DNA of 64,000 nt from Sordaria brevicollis (lineage: Eukaryota > Ascomycota > Sordariomycetes > Sordariales > Sordariaceae), in the NCBI GenBank assembly GCA_033439795.1, contig JAUTDP010000012.1:1674001-1738000 (forward strand), given 5' to 3'. The translations under genes were made by a program, and so were the position numbers. Positions 1-12,500 of this stretch are shown piece by piece; the stretch's first letter is position 1; every line of letters starts with the position of its first letter. The notes beneath the pieces are model-generated. The model worked only from the letters and a program-made list of their open reading frames with translations, did not search any database and was not told the DNA's origin.

Positions 1-524
1 CGTCTGTCTCCCCTTTTTATGCGCTGTGCTCTGACTAGTAATACAAAGTGGGTATGGCAACAACTTCTCAACTCCTCTCATGGCATCGCTGGCGGGCTCG
101 GGGAGCTGATCGAAGGAACTGGCTGGCTGGCGGTCGTTCGTTGTCGACTGGTGGTTCCGTTACCGGTGGTATGTCTACCACCAGCCCCTCTGCGCGTGTC
201 GACAGCCCGTCCGGTCACTTGCCCATCGTGAACAATAGACTGAACCGAGCGAGGCTATGGCTCTGTCCCCTTCGGCGCTATCTCACGCGGCAGAATGAGC
301 GGGTTGCTTCCCCGGCCCGCCAGCTTGACCAAGACAACGGGCTACCAGGAAGCAGCACGTATGCCGCACGTAGAAAGCAAAGCAGCCAAGCGCTGAACCA
401 GACCAGACCAGACCATTCGTTATCTGCGCCCTCCCTCTCCACCCTAGCCACTCCTCCTCCTCCTCTTTTCCCCTCACCTTCCACGCTTCCCTCCACAACA
501 ATCCCAAGCTCATCCCATCCGCAC
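1..524. other. 3' flank of the mitochondrial ribosomal protein gene
   Basis: No gene is supported here. The stretch lies downstream of the minus-strand mitochondrial ribosomal protein gene and probably holds its 3' UTR. A CT-rich tract runs from about 428 to 495. The open frames on both strands are short or continue as shadows of the neighbouring gene. Confidence 0.6.
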
Positions 525-1175
525 TTATATCTCGCCACGATGCAACATCTCCTTCCTCCTCCTGGCGTCCAGCTTGGCCGCCGCCCGACGGGGGCCCCAG
601 CTCTCGGCAATCTTGGCGCGCGCCGCCTTGTGCGCCTGCTGGTGCTCGCGCGGAGCCTGGGTGCACATCATGATGAACACCTTGGTGCAGTTGTACTTGT
701 TGCTGAGGTAGGTGACGGAGTACTTCTTGGGGTCCTTGGCGCGCAGCTCGCGGATCTCCTCGACCTGCTCGGCCGTGACGTTGTAGGATTTGGTCGGGTT
801 GTAGAGGACCGGTGGGAGTTCGGATTCAGAAGCGGTGGTGGACTCTGATGTGGCGGCGGGCTTGGGGGAGGAAGAGGAAAAGAGCTTGTAAATGTTGGCG
901 CGGCGGCGAGGGTCGGAGCGCGGCAGGAACTTGAAGGGCGTGTGGTACACGGAGGCCTCGGACGAGGGGGGGTTGAAGATGATGCGATCGCCTTCGGAGG
1001 GAGTCTCGAGGAAGGACTCGTGAGGGGGGATGTTGAGCATGCGTTTTGTCCGGTTGGCGGTCGATTGGTAGCGGACGGAGATGCCGGCGGCGGCGGGCTT
1101 AGGGACGGAGGAGGAGAGGGCGGCGCGGCGGCAGCAGGTGGCCGCGGGCCGGAAGAGGGAAAGGGAAGCCTCCAT
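525..1175 (-). CDS. mrpl20: Mitochondrial large-subunit ribosomal protein mL58 (yeast Mrpl20 type)
   Basis: This single-exon gene encodes 216 aa and starts at ATG 1175. The product resembles the fungal mitochondrial 54S protein L20 (mL58), a structural protein of the mitoribosomal large subunit that acts in the matrix. The N-terminus is rich in Ala, Ser and Arg with almost no acidic residues over about 45 residues, as expected of a cleavable mitochondrial presequence. The conserved core follows, with the family-like stretch RTKRMLNIPPHESFLETP near residue 43, YHTPFKFLPRSDPRRR, and a C-terminal region with LRAKDPKKYSVTYLSNKYNC near residue 145. The extreme C-terminus is a basic Lys/Arg tail typical of rRNA-binding proteins. 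Plus-strand frames over the same bases are shadows. The family is recognised from remembered sequence pattern, not a search. Confidence 0.82.
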   Translation of the reverse strand: MEASLSLFRPAATCCRRAALSSSVPKPAAAGISVRYQSTANRTKRMLNIPPHESFLETPSEGDRIIFNPPSSEASVYHTPFKFLPRSDPRRRANIYKLFSSSSPKPAATSESTTASESELPPVLYNPTKSYNVTAEQVEEIRELRAKDPKKYSVTYLSNKYNCTKVFIMMCTQAPREHQQAHKAARAKIAESWGPRRAAAKLDARRRKEMLHRGEI

Positions 1176-4100
1176 TTTTGTGTATATGTCTGTTGTCGGG
1201 GTTTGTTTACACTATGATAGTGACCGTCGTGGCTTCAGTGAAGAAGTTGTACGGACGGGGACGACGGGATTGGTCGAAGAGCCGAGGGTGGGTTGGGAAT
1301 TGTCAGAAGGAGGGGACGAGGTTTCGGGTCCGGGGTTTGCAGGGCGGAGAGAGAAAAAAAAAGAGGCGACGGGATCAACAAAGTTCAAACAAGATGATTA
1401 AGAGGTCTCTCTGTTATTTCAGGATCGCAAACTGCAGATTGGACGCCTGTTGGAAACTCGGAATATCGCGAATTGGGATGGGAGTTCTGGTCGTCCAAAT
1501 TGTTTCACCCGTCCACCTCGAATCGGCCTCGTTCACGGTTCAGCGTCTCTGTCGGTCTCTCAACAAGCTTCTCCGCGCGCGGCTCGCCATCCCACATTGG
1601 ACATGAACTTTTTCTCGGAAAGCCGCTTATCAAAGTCACGTGCTTGCAGGTGCACGGTCCAGCTAAGGCCGTTGCCGAAGTGAGGGACGCTTGGGCCACC
1701 TGACGGGAGCTCCGGTTTTCTAGCTCCACTTCTCCGCTCCAATCCCCGATTTTCTGCGGACCTTGACGGCCGGGTAGAGTGGGTCATTTGCGGTTCATCC
1801 CATGTTGTTTGATGATTTATCCCCGGCCCGGCCTGCCTGATTTGCCTCGGACCGTTGACAACATTCCTTGGGGATATTTTCAGCCCAACAACCTTCCACG
1901 TGTCTCGGATGCTACGAGTTAGTTGCTACCAGTCCACACTCTGGACCTGTCTATGAGTGGTCGGAGACTACGGATACGGCATGAACGGGTAAGAAGCTGT
2001 GTGAAACAGTAATCAGACTTTTGTACACAAGACACTATCACGCTGTTGTTTAGTCGGCCCATTTGGCCGTCGTCGGAGCGTATCGGACGTCTCTTTGAGG
2101 CGAATTGGAAACGCGTGACGGTTATGCAGGGGTTTTCGAGGTGAGCTAACGGAGCTCTTCACATTTTCGTCACCCGAGTTCACAATGAGAGACCGTCCAA
2201 AATATCATCAACATCATGAACACCGAAGTGTTTCGTATTATAAGTATGCTTTTTCTTCCCTTTCGAACAGCCACTCACCTGACTCACCGCGACTCCGTGA
2301 CTTCCATGAGAAAGAAAAAAGACCCTGGAAAAGCACAAGCGAGTTTTCGGTTCCTTTGACAGCAACCCCGCATTTGCTTCCCCGGATTCCTGGGATTGTT
2401 GTTAATGGTCCAGGGGGAGGCGCAATGGTCTCGGGTTCTGTTTGTTGCGCCAGGTTCGTTATGTGTGCGTTGTGGTCCAGGAAGAGGAAGCAACTACAGA
2501 TCCCAACGGTCTGTATAACCCTTGAGCAACCGATGCTGGAATTGTCGGGTCCGAGTCTAGAATCTTGAATGCCGGCAGCTCCAGGAAGAACGTCAAAGTC
2601 TCGGGACAATGGATGCATGGTATGGCATCGGTAGTGTACTCGATGAGCGCAGGTTGACACAAGGTGGAAAAGTGGTGAAGTCGTCGTAAAGAAAGCTTCA
2701 TTGTCGGACGCCGTGTGACGTAGATAGCGTTGGTCCCCACCTGATTCCTCTTGTTCCCAATTTCAGGGTCGCGAAATGCCAGGCACATCCAACACACCCC
2801 GCGGCATCAGGTGCCCTTTTTGTGATCGACAAGTGGGCTGAGGCCATGTCCAAATTCAGCAAGACGACGCCGGAACTTGATCCGACAGAATCCCTCTTTT
2901 GACCTTTTTTTGTAAGTGAGGCGATACCCTGATTTAAAAGTTGCAAATGGGAGGGGCTATGATGGGGTCAGTGTGATGAGATGGTGATGATGATGGAATC
3001 TGATGGAAGTTGAAGTGTTATTGATACCGTTGACGATGCAAGAGGTGTAATCCCATCACTTGCGACCAACTACGACCATCTGCGACCATGTGTTCGGACA
3101 TTCAGTTCGTCTCAGTAGAGTAACAGGTCGCGGCAACAAAAGGTAAAGGTTTTGATTGCATTGGTTTTATGCGACACTGTGGTTTTCTGGTCGGCCCAAT
3201 CAAGCACTATCTCCCGGATTCCTTCGACATCAGGTACGACTCCGTATCACCAGACTCATATCACCTCCCGCATCCGGCCGACACTTCTCTTTCGTCCAAA
3301 AATCCCCTCCCACGCCTCTCTCCCTTGGTCCAACGCTTCTCAGGGCTGAGTTTGAGGTCTGCTGAGTGATGCACACACTGACACAACACAACCTACTTAC
3401 TGCGGCCAAAAGGGGTTAAACAACGCCTTCCAATCACTTTGGGCTTATTGCCGCAAGGAGAAAAGGCTTGGTAGCACACCTCACTGACACAGCATGAGTG
3501 ACCCATCGTCCAGGGAGGGGTGAAAAGTTCGTCGGGCCGGTATCATGAGATAGAGTCAATGGCTCATCAACCGTCAAGCGCCGTTGGTCTCTTCCGTTGT
3601 CGGCTTGTTCCTTGCTGTTCTCTGGAGAGTTTTCGATGCGGAAATTCCGGAGCTTGGCATCTAGAGGAAGTGAGAATGAATGCTAGACCTGGAAATCGAG
3701 AGAAGACTAGAAACAAGGCCTTTGGCGTGCCATCAAGTGTGATTCAGACCAGCCCAGACAGTGATTTGATATCGTGATGGTGATACCTCGAAGGACTAAA
3801 TTCCATGGTTTTGTCATTGGTGATCTTTCGTCCGAAACAGTGCTTTACACGCTTTGCATGGTTCTCAAGCTGCCACGGCAGTCTAGCTTACGGTAACTTA
3901 CACCAATTACTAGCTCTGCAGAGTTAGAGTGGGAGTGAGTGGGTCGGTTGGACCGTCGTCATCCGTCCGTGGATCTTGATTTATTCTGTTATCACCAATT
4001 CGTTAAAGACATGTTGGGGTCGGCAAACGGGTCAAAGACAAACAGGGAGAAAAACTTTTTTTTCTTTTCTTTCGTTCCGTAGCTCAAAGCTTCTTTCCCC

Positions 4101-5373
4101 GATCTGCCAACTGACTTGCATTGTCCGACTCCCAAACTCCGGTGCAACACGTCCAAATCTGCAAACACTTTATACCATCCTCGACGCGTAAAGAGCTCTC
4201 TATAGTAACAAACACTAACTCCCAAAGCGGAATCTGCGGCTTGGTCAAGATCGCATTTGCGCCCGAAACATTTCAGACTGCAGCGGGCAGATCCAGGGGA
4301 CACCCAGCACGCTGTCGACAACGGCCCCATCACAGCCCGCCAAGGGTGACCTGAAGGATCCACTATCCAGGTCCGAGAGAAGAAGAAGTGTCCTAGCTTC
4401 GACATCTGCATCGGGGCATCACATCACACACTGGTGACTGCGACTGGACTGGACGGACACACACACACCAACACAAACATCACCCTTCGGTCGCTCTCTC
4501 CTCCTTCTTCCTTCTCCTCCTCCTCCGTCTTCTTCGTTCCATCCCGTGATCGATCCTTCTCTCCCAGACTCACACCAAACCCGGGACCGTACGCAAAATC
4601 TTCCTTCCTTCCTTACCATTACACGAAAAGCCGACCCGGGCCGCAAACAATTTTTCTTGTCTTTTTCGTCTCTTCCACAACCTCGTCACTGCAAAAGTCG
4701 CAAATCTACCTTACATCTTACATATCAACCCACAACTGACTGTCGAGGTTGCGATTATTGAACAACAACTGGTAAGGGCGCATTCTTCCTCACCCTTCCC
4801 CGTCCATGTCACAGGCGCAATCGCAATAGGATCGCAGTCAGAGTCAGGGCATGGTAAGGTGGGAGTCATGGATAACGACAATCAATCATCCCACTTGAAA
4901 ACCTAGCGATGCGCAATAAGCATGCGACAGCCTCGCGAATTGCTCTTGTCCATCCTAGGCCAAGATGGAAAAGCTGGTGCCCTGTTCGCTGTTGTCGCGG
5001 CAACAATGGGCCATTTCCACCCCCGCTGTCGCCGCCAGCCGAAATTGGGGGAATTTCAAATCCAGCTCCATCTGAGATCACCACCATGTCTGCTCCATGC
5101 TCTGATTCCATGTGGTGTTTCCTAAAATAGCCCGCGCTGACCAGATCCCGGTGTTGATTCTAGACTCCCCACCCGTCCCGATCAGGACAGAAGAAGAAGA
5201 AGAAGCTGGAGCTTGAAACTTGCTCTTCTTTGTCCTCCATCTTCATCCAGAACAACCAACAACCATTTGCGCTCGGCACTTTAAATACGACTGTTTGCGC
5301 ACCTGCACATTCCCCAGAATCCGAGATAACCGAGCACGAATCATAGTACCATCACAATACCAACATCATCATT
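1176..5373. other. 4.2 kb divergent intergenic region with probable 5' leader of the gene at 5374
   Basis: I see no convincing gene; all frames are short, lack family motifs and mostly overlap one another. A CACGTG E-box-like hexamer lies near 1637. A strongly CT-rich tract at about 4488-4530 looks like a Neurospora-type promoter or leader. A possible 5' UTR intron runs from about 4772 (GTAAGG) to 5163 (TTCTAG), with a GCTGACC branch site near 5136. That intron is inferred from consensus only. The downstream gene therefore probably has a leader of several hundred bases. Confidence 0.45.
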
Positions 5374-6471
5374 ATGAGTCTCGCCAGCACATCACTGCCC
5401 CAGGGCAGCCAGAGTATCCCAAGGTTAGCGGGCCCTTTTGAGTCCGACTCTGGCTCTGGAGACGCGACTCCACGAGCGGCGGCTGGAGGAGAGGGAGGGG
5501 CTTCAGAGGAGAAGAAGGGCAAGAAGCGCAGCCTTTTTGGCTTCGGAAAGAAGAAGGAAGACACATCGTCCGCTTCAAAATCGACTGCCCCATCTACCGG
5601 CAGCGGCAAGGCCAACTCTTGGGTTAAGAGATCAACCGGTGCCTCGCCTGTTCAGTCCGACGTCTACATTACACCACAATCACCCGGCCGTAACTTCACC
5701 TCATCTCCACGTCTTTCGTCGCCAGCCGGTAGTCAGATCTTCGAGCGCGACGTACAAGAAAGCGCCTCCATGGTCCCAAATTCACCGGCCATCCCGTCTC
5801 ACATCCAGACTGAAAACCACATCCCGCCCGTGCTTGACGCTTCTTCGCAGGCCATCACCGATAAGAAGCTTGACCCCGATAGCGTCGAGATCATCACACA
5901 TACATCCCACCAGCCCGCCGCCGTAACGGTGACCGGAGCTGCTCCTAATCCTGTTCCTGCCTCCCTCGAGGCAAGCTGGGCCGACGAATTAGCCGCCTTT
6001 GTTGCTGGCAAAGGGACAGCACCTGGAAACGAAACAGCTTCCAACTACGGCAGCTTTGATAACACAGATATCCGTCGTCTGAGCTTCATCTCCTTTGCCG
6101 ATGTCGTCCAGGCCGAGCAGCAACAGGTTGCGGGCTCGCGCGATAGCATGCACTTTGCTGGCCTGACCAGCCTCACACCCACTGGTGTCAATCGCTCACC
6201 GAGCCCAGTTCGCTCCCCAGTCTCTTCTTCTGGAGGTCAAAACACAAGTCCGCCTACGAGCAAATCTGGATCAGTGAAGGGATTGGATGTTGGCGCTATG
6301 CCGGGATCTCCAGGCAGGAGACCTCTTGGCAGCCCAACAAGCCTCTTGCACCCTAGCCCTGTTGTCAATGGCGAGATCGCTATCGAAACCATGTCGCAGG
6401 CGCTGCGCAGGACAGGAAGCGGAGATCTGAGCGGCGGTGGCGTGAGGAGTTTTCCCGTGAGCCCGATCTAA
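5374..6471 (+). CDS. Ser/Pro-rich fungal protein of unknown function
   Basis: Uninterrupted ORF of 365 aa, starting at ATG 5374. I do not recognise a named family. The protein is dominated by Ser, Pro, Gly and Thr and looks largely disordered. A Lys-rich patch near residues 46-62 (KKGKKRSLFGFGKKKED) could be a nuclear signal or a membrane-binding basic cluster. One ordered-looking block stands out near residues 195-250: it begins ASWADELAAFVAGKG and continues to the hydrophobic motif RRLSFISFADVVQAEQ. The C-terminal third has many SP/TP sites (for example RSPSPVRSP and SPGRRPLGSPTS), which suit proline-directed kinases. I infer a regulated scaffold or signalling protein, but no biochemical role can be assigned. 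Its probable intron-containing leader lies upstream. Confidence 0.72.
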   Translation: MSLASTSLPQGSQSIPRLAGPFESDSGSGDATPRAAAGGEGGASEEKKGKKRSLFGFGKKKEDTSSASKSTAPSTGSGKANSWVKRSTGASPVQSDVYITPQSPGRNFTSSPRLSSPAGSQIFERDVQESASMVPNSPAIPSHIQTENHIPPVLDASSQAITDKKLDPDSVEIITHTSHQPAAVTVTGAAPNPVPASLEASWADELAAFVAGKGTAPGNETASNYGSFDNTDIRRLSFISFADVVQAEQQQVAGSRDSMHFAGLTSLTPTGVNRSPSPVRSPVSSSGGQNTSPPTSKSGSVKGLDVGAMPGSPGRRPLGSPTSLLHPSPVVNGEIAIETMSQALRRTGSGDLSGGGVRSFPVSPI

Positions 6472-7686
6472 GTTGGAAGGAAGAAGAGGGGCGGACCCCT
6501 AGAAAGTCGGGGCGACACAAAAGCGATTGCGACACTTGATCACCTTTAACATTCTTCAATGAGATCGTTGCGAAAACATGGTTTGGGAAGAGTTTGAGAT
6601 GGAGCAGGAAATGATACCTTTTGGTTGCAAGTTCAGATTGGAGGGTGACAGGAGGAATATCAACCTTTCAAGGGATGATCAGTTCGTTGTGGCTATTTCT
6701 CTCTCACGAAGCCGCCAATGTGTGGTTGACAGGCGGCTGTTGTTTCTACCTCCATTTCTTTGCTGGATCTTTTGGGAGGGAAGGGCTGGCTGGATGGGAA
6801 AGATTAGGAGTTTGTTTCGGGTTCTCGTTCTGCTGTTGTGGTTCTTTCTCTCTCTTTTTCTATATCCCCCGTTTTCATGTTACCCTGTTATCTCTTTTCT
6901 CACATCATTCTTCACTTCTTGTCACCCGTTTACGACCTTATTCACCATTTAACTTTTTTTCTATTCTTTCTTTCACCAGAAACATCTTGATGTTGTCTTA
7001 TACCAAAATACCACTCAACGTCATGGAATGACTTTGCAGCAATCGACAGAGAGAAGAGTTTCGAGCTTAGGAACCCAACCACAACGAACAAAAATGAGAG
7101 AAACAGCGGCTTGATTTGTTGATCGTTCAAAATTGATTTCCACATGAGCATGGCTAGTGATTTCGAAATGATACTTCGATATGAGATTCAGTCTGAAACA
7201 ATCTGCCCATGCTAGTTTGGATGATCTTCCACTAACTATGTCGCAAGGCTGAGAGTCATATTCAGGAAGATTACCATATGGATCCAGTAACTTGGTAAGC
7301 CAGGATCATCTAAACCGTGGAGGAAATTAGGCTTGAAAATCAGGTACTCAATTGTTTGGGTGTCGGTAGTGTTTCAGAACTTGGTTGACGTCAATGTCTG
7401 ATATCGTGATCATTTGGTGACGGAGATTTTCAAAATTACGAAGCCGTGAATCTCCTAAATCACGTCCGATATCCTCAATATCCATAACATGCCATGGTGG
7501 TGTAACATCGAGATTACCACTTCTGGCTTGAAGTCTCTCATGCTGATGAGGCGATAGGACAAGTTTTTAGTGAAGGCAATGAACAGCTAGTAATATTTTC
7601 CGCGTCCATCGTAAACTTTCTCAGGAAATATCTCTTCCTGCCCTCTCCCTCATCATCCTCACCCGACCCATCCATCCACCAGCAAC
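6472..7686. other. Convergent 3' intergenic region
   Basis: The region lies between the ends of two converging genes. T- and C-rich sequence at about 6830-6960 probably belongs to 3' UTR. No open frame carries recognisable motifs. Confidence 0.55.
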
Positions 7687-8681
7687 CTAAGCATACAACC
7701 TAGTAAACCCCTCCTCAGGCGGCTGCAACCAATTCCGCTCATCATACTCCCTCCCCTCCCCACCCTCAATGACATGAAACGTGTAAATAATCCTCCCCTT
7801 CTGGCTCAAGTTCCTCTCGCTCCGATGCAAAATATTACCATGAATCAGCACCAAATCACCCGCTTTAACCTCGCCAGCCACATACGCGTCCTCCCCCTTC
7901 CTCTCCTTCTCCTTTATTTCGTCAGGCTTCTTATCCTCTCCATACTGTTCGCCCGGCGGGAACCTAGGCCCATCATTATCCACCATCTCCGTCCCTTCCT
8001 TCGCCCCTTCCTTCCTCACCAACCTCTTCTCAATAGGCGCCCACAAATGCGAACCCGGTAAGAAACTCAAACACCCATTCTCGATCGTCGCGTCCTCAAG
8101 CGCGTACCAAAACCCCACAGCCGAAGGAGGGTTGGTATACAAGAACGTGCTGTCTTGGTGAGGAGGCACCGCCCCGCCAATCTCGGGTTGTTTGCAGATG
8201 ACCATACTCTGCAGACATCTCGGGTCTTTGAATCCCAGATCCTTCGCCACCGCTGCTGGGCGCGCCTTCATTTCCTCGATCCACCCCCGGCTATCCTCCG
8301 GGCTGGTAGCCAAAAGGGAAGCAAAAGCCGGGTTCAAACCGTGGAGGTAGTGACCAATCTTGTTGATGGCTTTATCCTTAGGCTTGATGAGGTTACCCTG
8401 GGAATCGAAGGCGTCTTCTTCGAAAAAGAAGCGGATTTTGTCGCCTGATGACAGGAAGTAGTCGTCGCCTACGTGGTCGGAGCCGGAGGAGCCGCCGGTG
8501 GAGAAGCGAGTGAGGGGGTGGGTGGTGAGGTCGAATTCCGACAAAAGGCGGTGCGTTTCGGAGAGAAGGGTGCTGACGGTGGAGGGGGGAGGGCGGAGGG
8601 GATTATGAGGTAGCCGTTTTCGAGGAAGAAGGCTTTTTGGGAGGGGGTGAGGCCCGCGGTTTGGGACTCGGTTGAAGCCAT
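7687..8681 (-). CDS. Phytanoyl-CoA dioxygenase (PhyH/PHYHD1-like), apparently frameshifted
   Basis: The product belongs to the Fe(II)/2-oxoglutarate dioxygenase family that includes phytanoyl-CoA hydroxylase and PHYHD1. The iron ligands are visible: HxD in VPPHQDSTFLY and the distal His in LIHGNILHRSERN. The main frame (7687-8544) starts on TTG, not ATG. The N-terminal helix typical of the family lies in another frame from ATG 8681 (MASTESQTAGLTPSQKAFF then NGYLIIPSAL). The two frames meet at a run of six C on the coding strand (8584-8589). One extra base there would give a continuous protein of about 331 aa, close to family length. No GT...AG intron fits. The gene is either a recent frameshift allele or affected by a sequence error. 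The natural substrate is unknown; no SKL-type peroxisomal signal is present. Confidence 0.75.
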
Positions 8682-9579
8682 GGTGGTGGCGGAGGTGGTT
8701 GTGGTTGTGGTGGTGGATGTTGTTGAAGTTAAAAAAATGAGGTGAGATGGGTTGAAGTCAGTTTCTCGCAGCTGGTTGAAGAGAAGGTGACGATTGGAAA
8801 AGGGAAGTTGAAGTTTATAAGAGAGTTGTTGAAGTGAGGTCAAGGAATAGGAAACCCCACCTTGATATAGCTCTAGCTTCTAGCAGTGACCAACAGTAAC
8901 CGGCACTAACATGGAGAGCCCCTCTCTCGATAACAGTACCCGTCCACAAGAGCCGCTGTTCTAAGTCAGAAGAGGAAGCTCAATATTGAACGCCTAGCCA
9001 CGCTATTACAGCACAAAAAGGTTGAAATTCGTATCCCGAAACAATGGTTCGATGGTTAGATGCTCTCGGCACGGCTATGATAAACCGAACTCTATTCCCA
9101 CGTTTTTGCGGTTTGGTTCGGGTTGCGATGATATGATAACGATCATCTCTAATCTGGTGGAGTTTGCTAGGTTAAGTTGTTAGTGGAATGTAACGTGGGA
9201 TGTTAGTGTTAGCAATAGCATCGGGAAGCTCCGAGCTCCACCGTCCACGAGCTGTGTGTGACTTTTGCTCGCGGCACAATTTGAAGAAAAATTGAAGAAG
9301 ATGATGATAATCACGTGAAGGTGAAGATTACACAAGTTTAATTCCATCCGATCGCTTTCGGATGAAAGACGGGAGCTGGTGAGACAAGCTGATGGATAAA
9401 GACTTCTCCTCTACTTAGGCGGGTTAGGGTTCGCTTGCTGCCTTACACCCACGTGCTCACGCTCTCTAGGCGCGATTCTTTGCCCCTGCATTTTGCCCCT
9501 CCGTCGCCAACTTTCTACTTTGCAACGCGTCGGAAACACCAAATTATTACCAACCCAATCCCAATACGATGCCCGTGCA
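8682..9579. other. Divergent promoter region
   Basis: This stretch separates the minus-strand dioxygenase start from the plus-strand SNF2 start and must hold both promoters and leaders. CACGTG-like sequences occur near 9314 and 9452. No gene is seen. Confidence 0.55.
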
Positions 9580-12500
9580 ATGGCCGATAACGCGATAATA
9601 CTGTCGGATGACGACCCTACCTTGTCTTTTGACGATGATGTCCAATTCGACGACGAAAATGACCGCCCTCGAAGCAGCGCCAGCACCACTACCACCTCGC
9701 TAGGCAAGCGCAAGTTGAGCGTGAGCTTCGAGGAAAAGCTCGAGTGGTCGGACGACTCAGACGATGGGGAAAAAATCAAAGCACGGCGCCTTGCGAAACG
9801 GCGCGCTGTTCTAGGAAGAGGCGGAAGCAGAGGCAGAGGCAGAGGAGGGAAGAGGGGAGGAAAGAAGGCTGCTGCTGCGACAGACAAAGCGCGAGACGAC
9901 GAGATCATCGAACTGAATCCACCGAAAATCAAGCAAGAGGAGGAAACCGATTATGCCGAAGCCTTCATACCCGATTACCTGTTGGACCGTCGCAAGAAGT
10001 TCAACAAGGACAGAGAGACGTTGCGCGAGGCCGGCTTGAAGCTACCACCAGACTACAACGACATATACTTTTCCGACGACGAGATTGGCGCTAGCCGCGA
10101 AACAAAACCAAAGTTTGAGGAAAACAGCGGTATCAAACCATGTCGACCGTACAAGGATGTCGAACTCGAATACTCGGCCGGTGTCATACCCGCTTGTATC
10201 GCGCAATATCTCCGCGACTACCAAGTGGAAGGTGTCAAGTTTCTGCACCAAAAGTTTGTCTACCAAAAGGGCTGCATTCTCGGCGATGACATGGGTCTGG
10301 GAAAGACCGTACAAGTGGCTGCCTTTCTGACAGCGGCATTTGGAAAGACTGGAGATCAGCGTGATGCGAAGAGGATGCGCAAGATGCGGCGAGCTGGCGA
10401 TCTTTGGTATCCGAGAGTCATCATTGTTTGTCCCGGATCACTCATCCAGAACTGGAAGAACGAACTCAATCGATGGGGCTGGTGGCATGTTGATGTCTAT
10501 CATGGATCGAACCGGGAAGATGTGCTGCAAGCAGCCAAATCAGGGCGTACTGAGATTATGATCACCACCTACGACACGTACAGAAATTGTCATGAGGAAG
10601 TCAATACTGTCGACTGGGATTGTGTTGTGGCAGACGAGTGCCACATTATGAAGAACAACGTGTCCGAGACAACTCGCGCGATGGACAAGATCAACGCCAT
10701 GTGTCGCATTGGCTTAACGGGTACTGCCATTCAAAATCGATACGAGGAGCTCTGGACGCTTCTGAACTGGACGAACCCTGGATATTTCGGGACAAGGGCC
10801 GAATGGAATGAGTCTATAACGAAGCCTCTGACAGCAGGCCAATCCCATGATGCGACGCTCAAGCAGTTGAGCGTTGCGCGCACTACCGCAAAGAAGCTGG
10901 TGCAGAACCTCCTTCCAGAGTTCTTCCTCCGGCGCATGAAGAGCCTGATCGCTCATCAACTCCCAAAGAAGACCGACAAAGTTGTGTTTTGCCCACTGAC
11001 AGATATCCAACGGGAGTCCTACGAGAATTACTTGGACGGAGAACAGGTTACGTTCATTCTCAATGCCTATCATCCCTGCGGTTGTCACTCTGGACGAGCT
11101 GCAGGGTTTTGTTGCTACAAAACGTTGAGCAACGGGAGATCATGGAAATCATATGTCTTCCCCTCCATCATTACATTGCAGAAGATTGCGAATCATCTGA
11201 CGCTACTGATTCCTTCCTCTTCCGATCCCAGGGACAAGCAGCGCTCTGAACTTGAAGTTCTCCAGACCTGTGCCCCTGACAAGTGGAAAGAGCTCTACAA
11301 CAATAGGGAGTCAATGCTCAGCCTCGCAAACCCCGAGTTCTGTGGAAAATGGAAGATCTTGAGAAAGCTCTTGCGTTTCTGGCATGAGAGCGGAGACAAG
11401 GTGCTTGTTTTCTCGCACAGCGTACGACTGCTGCGCATCCTGCAACATCTTTTCCACAACACCAGCTACAACGTCAGTTTTCTCGACGGTGCGCTTAGCT
11501 ACGAGGAGCGGCAACGAGTCGTGGACGAGTTCAACACGGACCCCCGACAGTTTGTATTCCTCATCTCCACCAAAGCGGGAGGCGTCGGCTTAAACATCAC
11601 GTCGGCGAACAAGGTCGTCATCTTTGACCCGCACTGGAACCCGTCCTACGATTTGCAGGCCCAGGATCGTGCTTACCGAATCGGCCAGATCCGAGACGTG
11701 GATGTGTTCCGGTTGGTCTCGGCGGGCACCATCGAGGAGATCGTCTACGCTCGGCAGATCTATAAACAGCAGCAGGCTAACATTGGCTACAATGCCTCCA
11801 ACGAACGGCGCTACTTTAAGGGTGTCCAAAGAGACAAGAACCGGAAGGGCGAGCTGTTCGGGTTGGAAAACTTGTTCACTTTCCATGCCGACCAGGTCGT
11901 TCTCAAGGACATTGTCAACAAGACCAACGTCGCTGAGGCCAAGGCTGGTGTCAACCTCACCGATATCGACCTGGACAAGGCCGTCAAGGATGAAGATGAA
12001 GAATTGGACTTCATCAAGAAAGAAAGCGAGGAAAACGACGACGAGACGGGCATGAGCTCTCTCGCGAAGCTAATTACCGCAGAGGATCCGGAAAAGGTGC
12101 TGGAGGCTTCCAAGTCCAAAAAGCCCAAAAGCGATGCCATCGCCGCCATTCTTGCCTCCGCTGGCGTTGAGTACACCCACGAAAACTCCGAGGTCATCGG
12201 CACAAGCAAAGTCGAGCAGCAACTCTCGCGGCGCGCCGAACTCGCAGCAAACGCTGCAGACAGCCAGCTCTTTCCAGGCGTTCACAAAACGCTATTCGCA
12301 GACAGCCAAGAGAGCAGCGATGATAACGATGATGACGAAGATGAGGACGAAGAAGACCTAAACGGGCCGGCGGCGCCGAAAAAGAAGATGCTTAGGATGC
12401 ATTACAAATTCAACCCGCCCGAAGCCGTCAGGAGACGTCAATTTTGTTCAATGGCGAAAGAATTTGGCTTTCAGAACGCGACCGATTTTGCGTTAGTTGT

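Noticed and set aside
48..848. 266-codon plus-strand frame at the left end
   Set aside because: It covers the antisense of the mitochondrial ribosomal protein and has low-complexity Ser/Pro/Leu composition.
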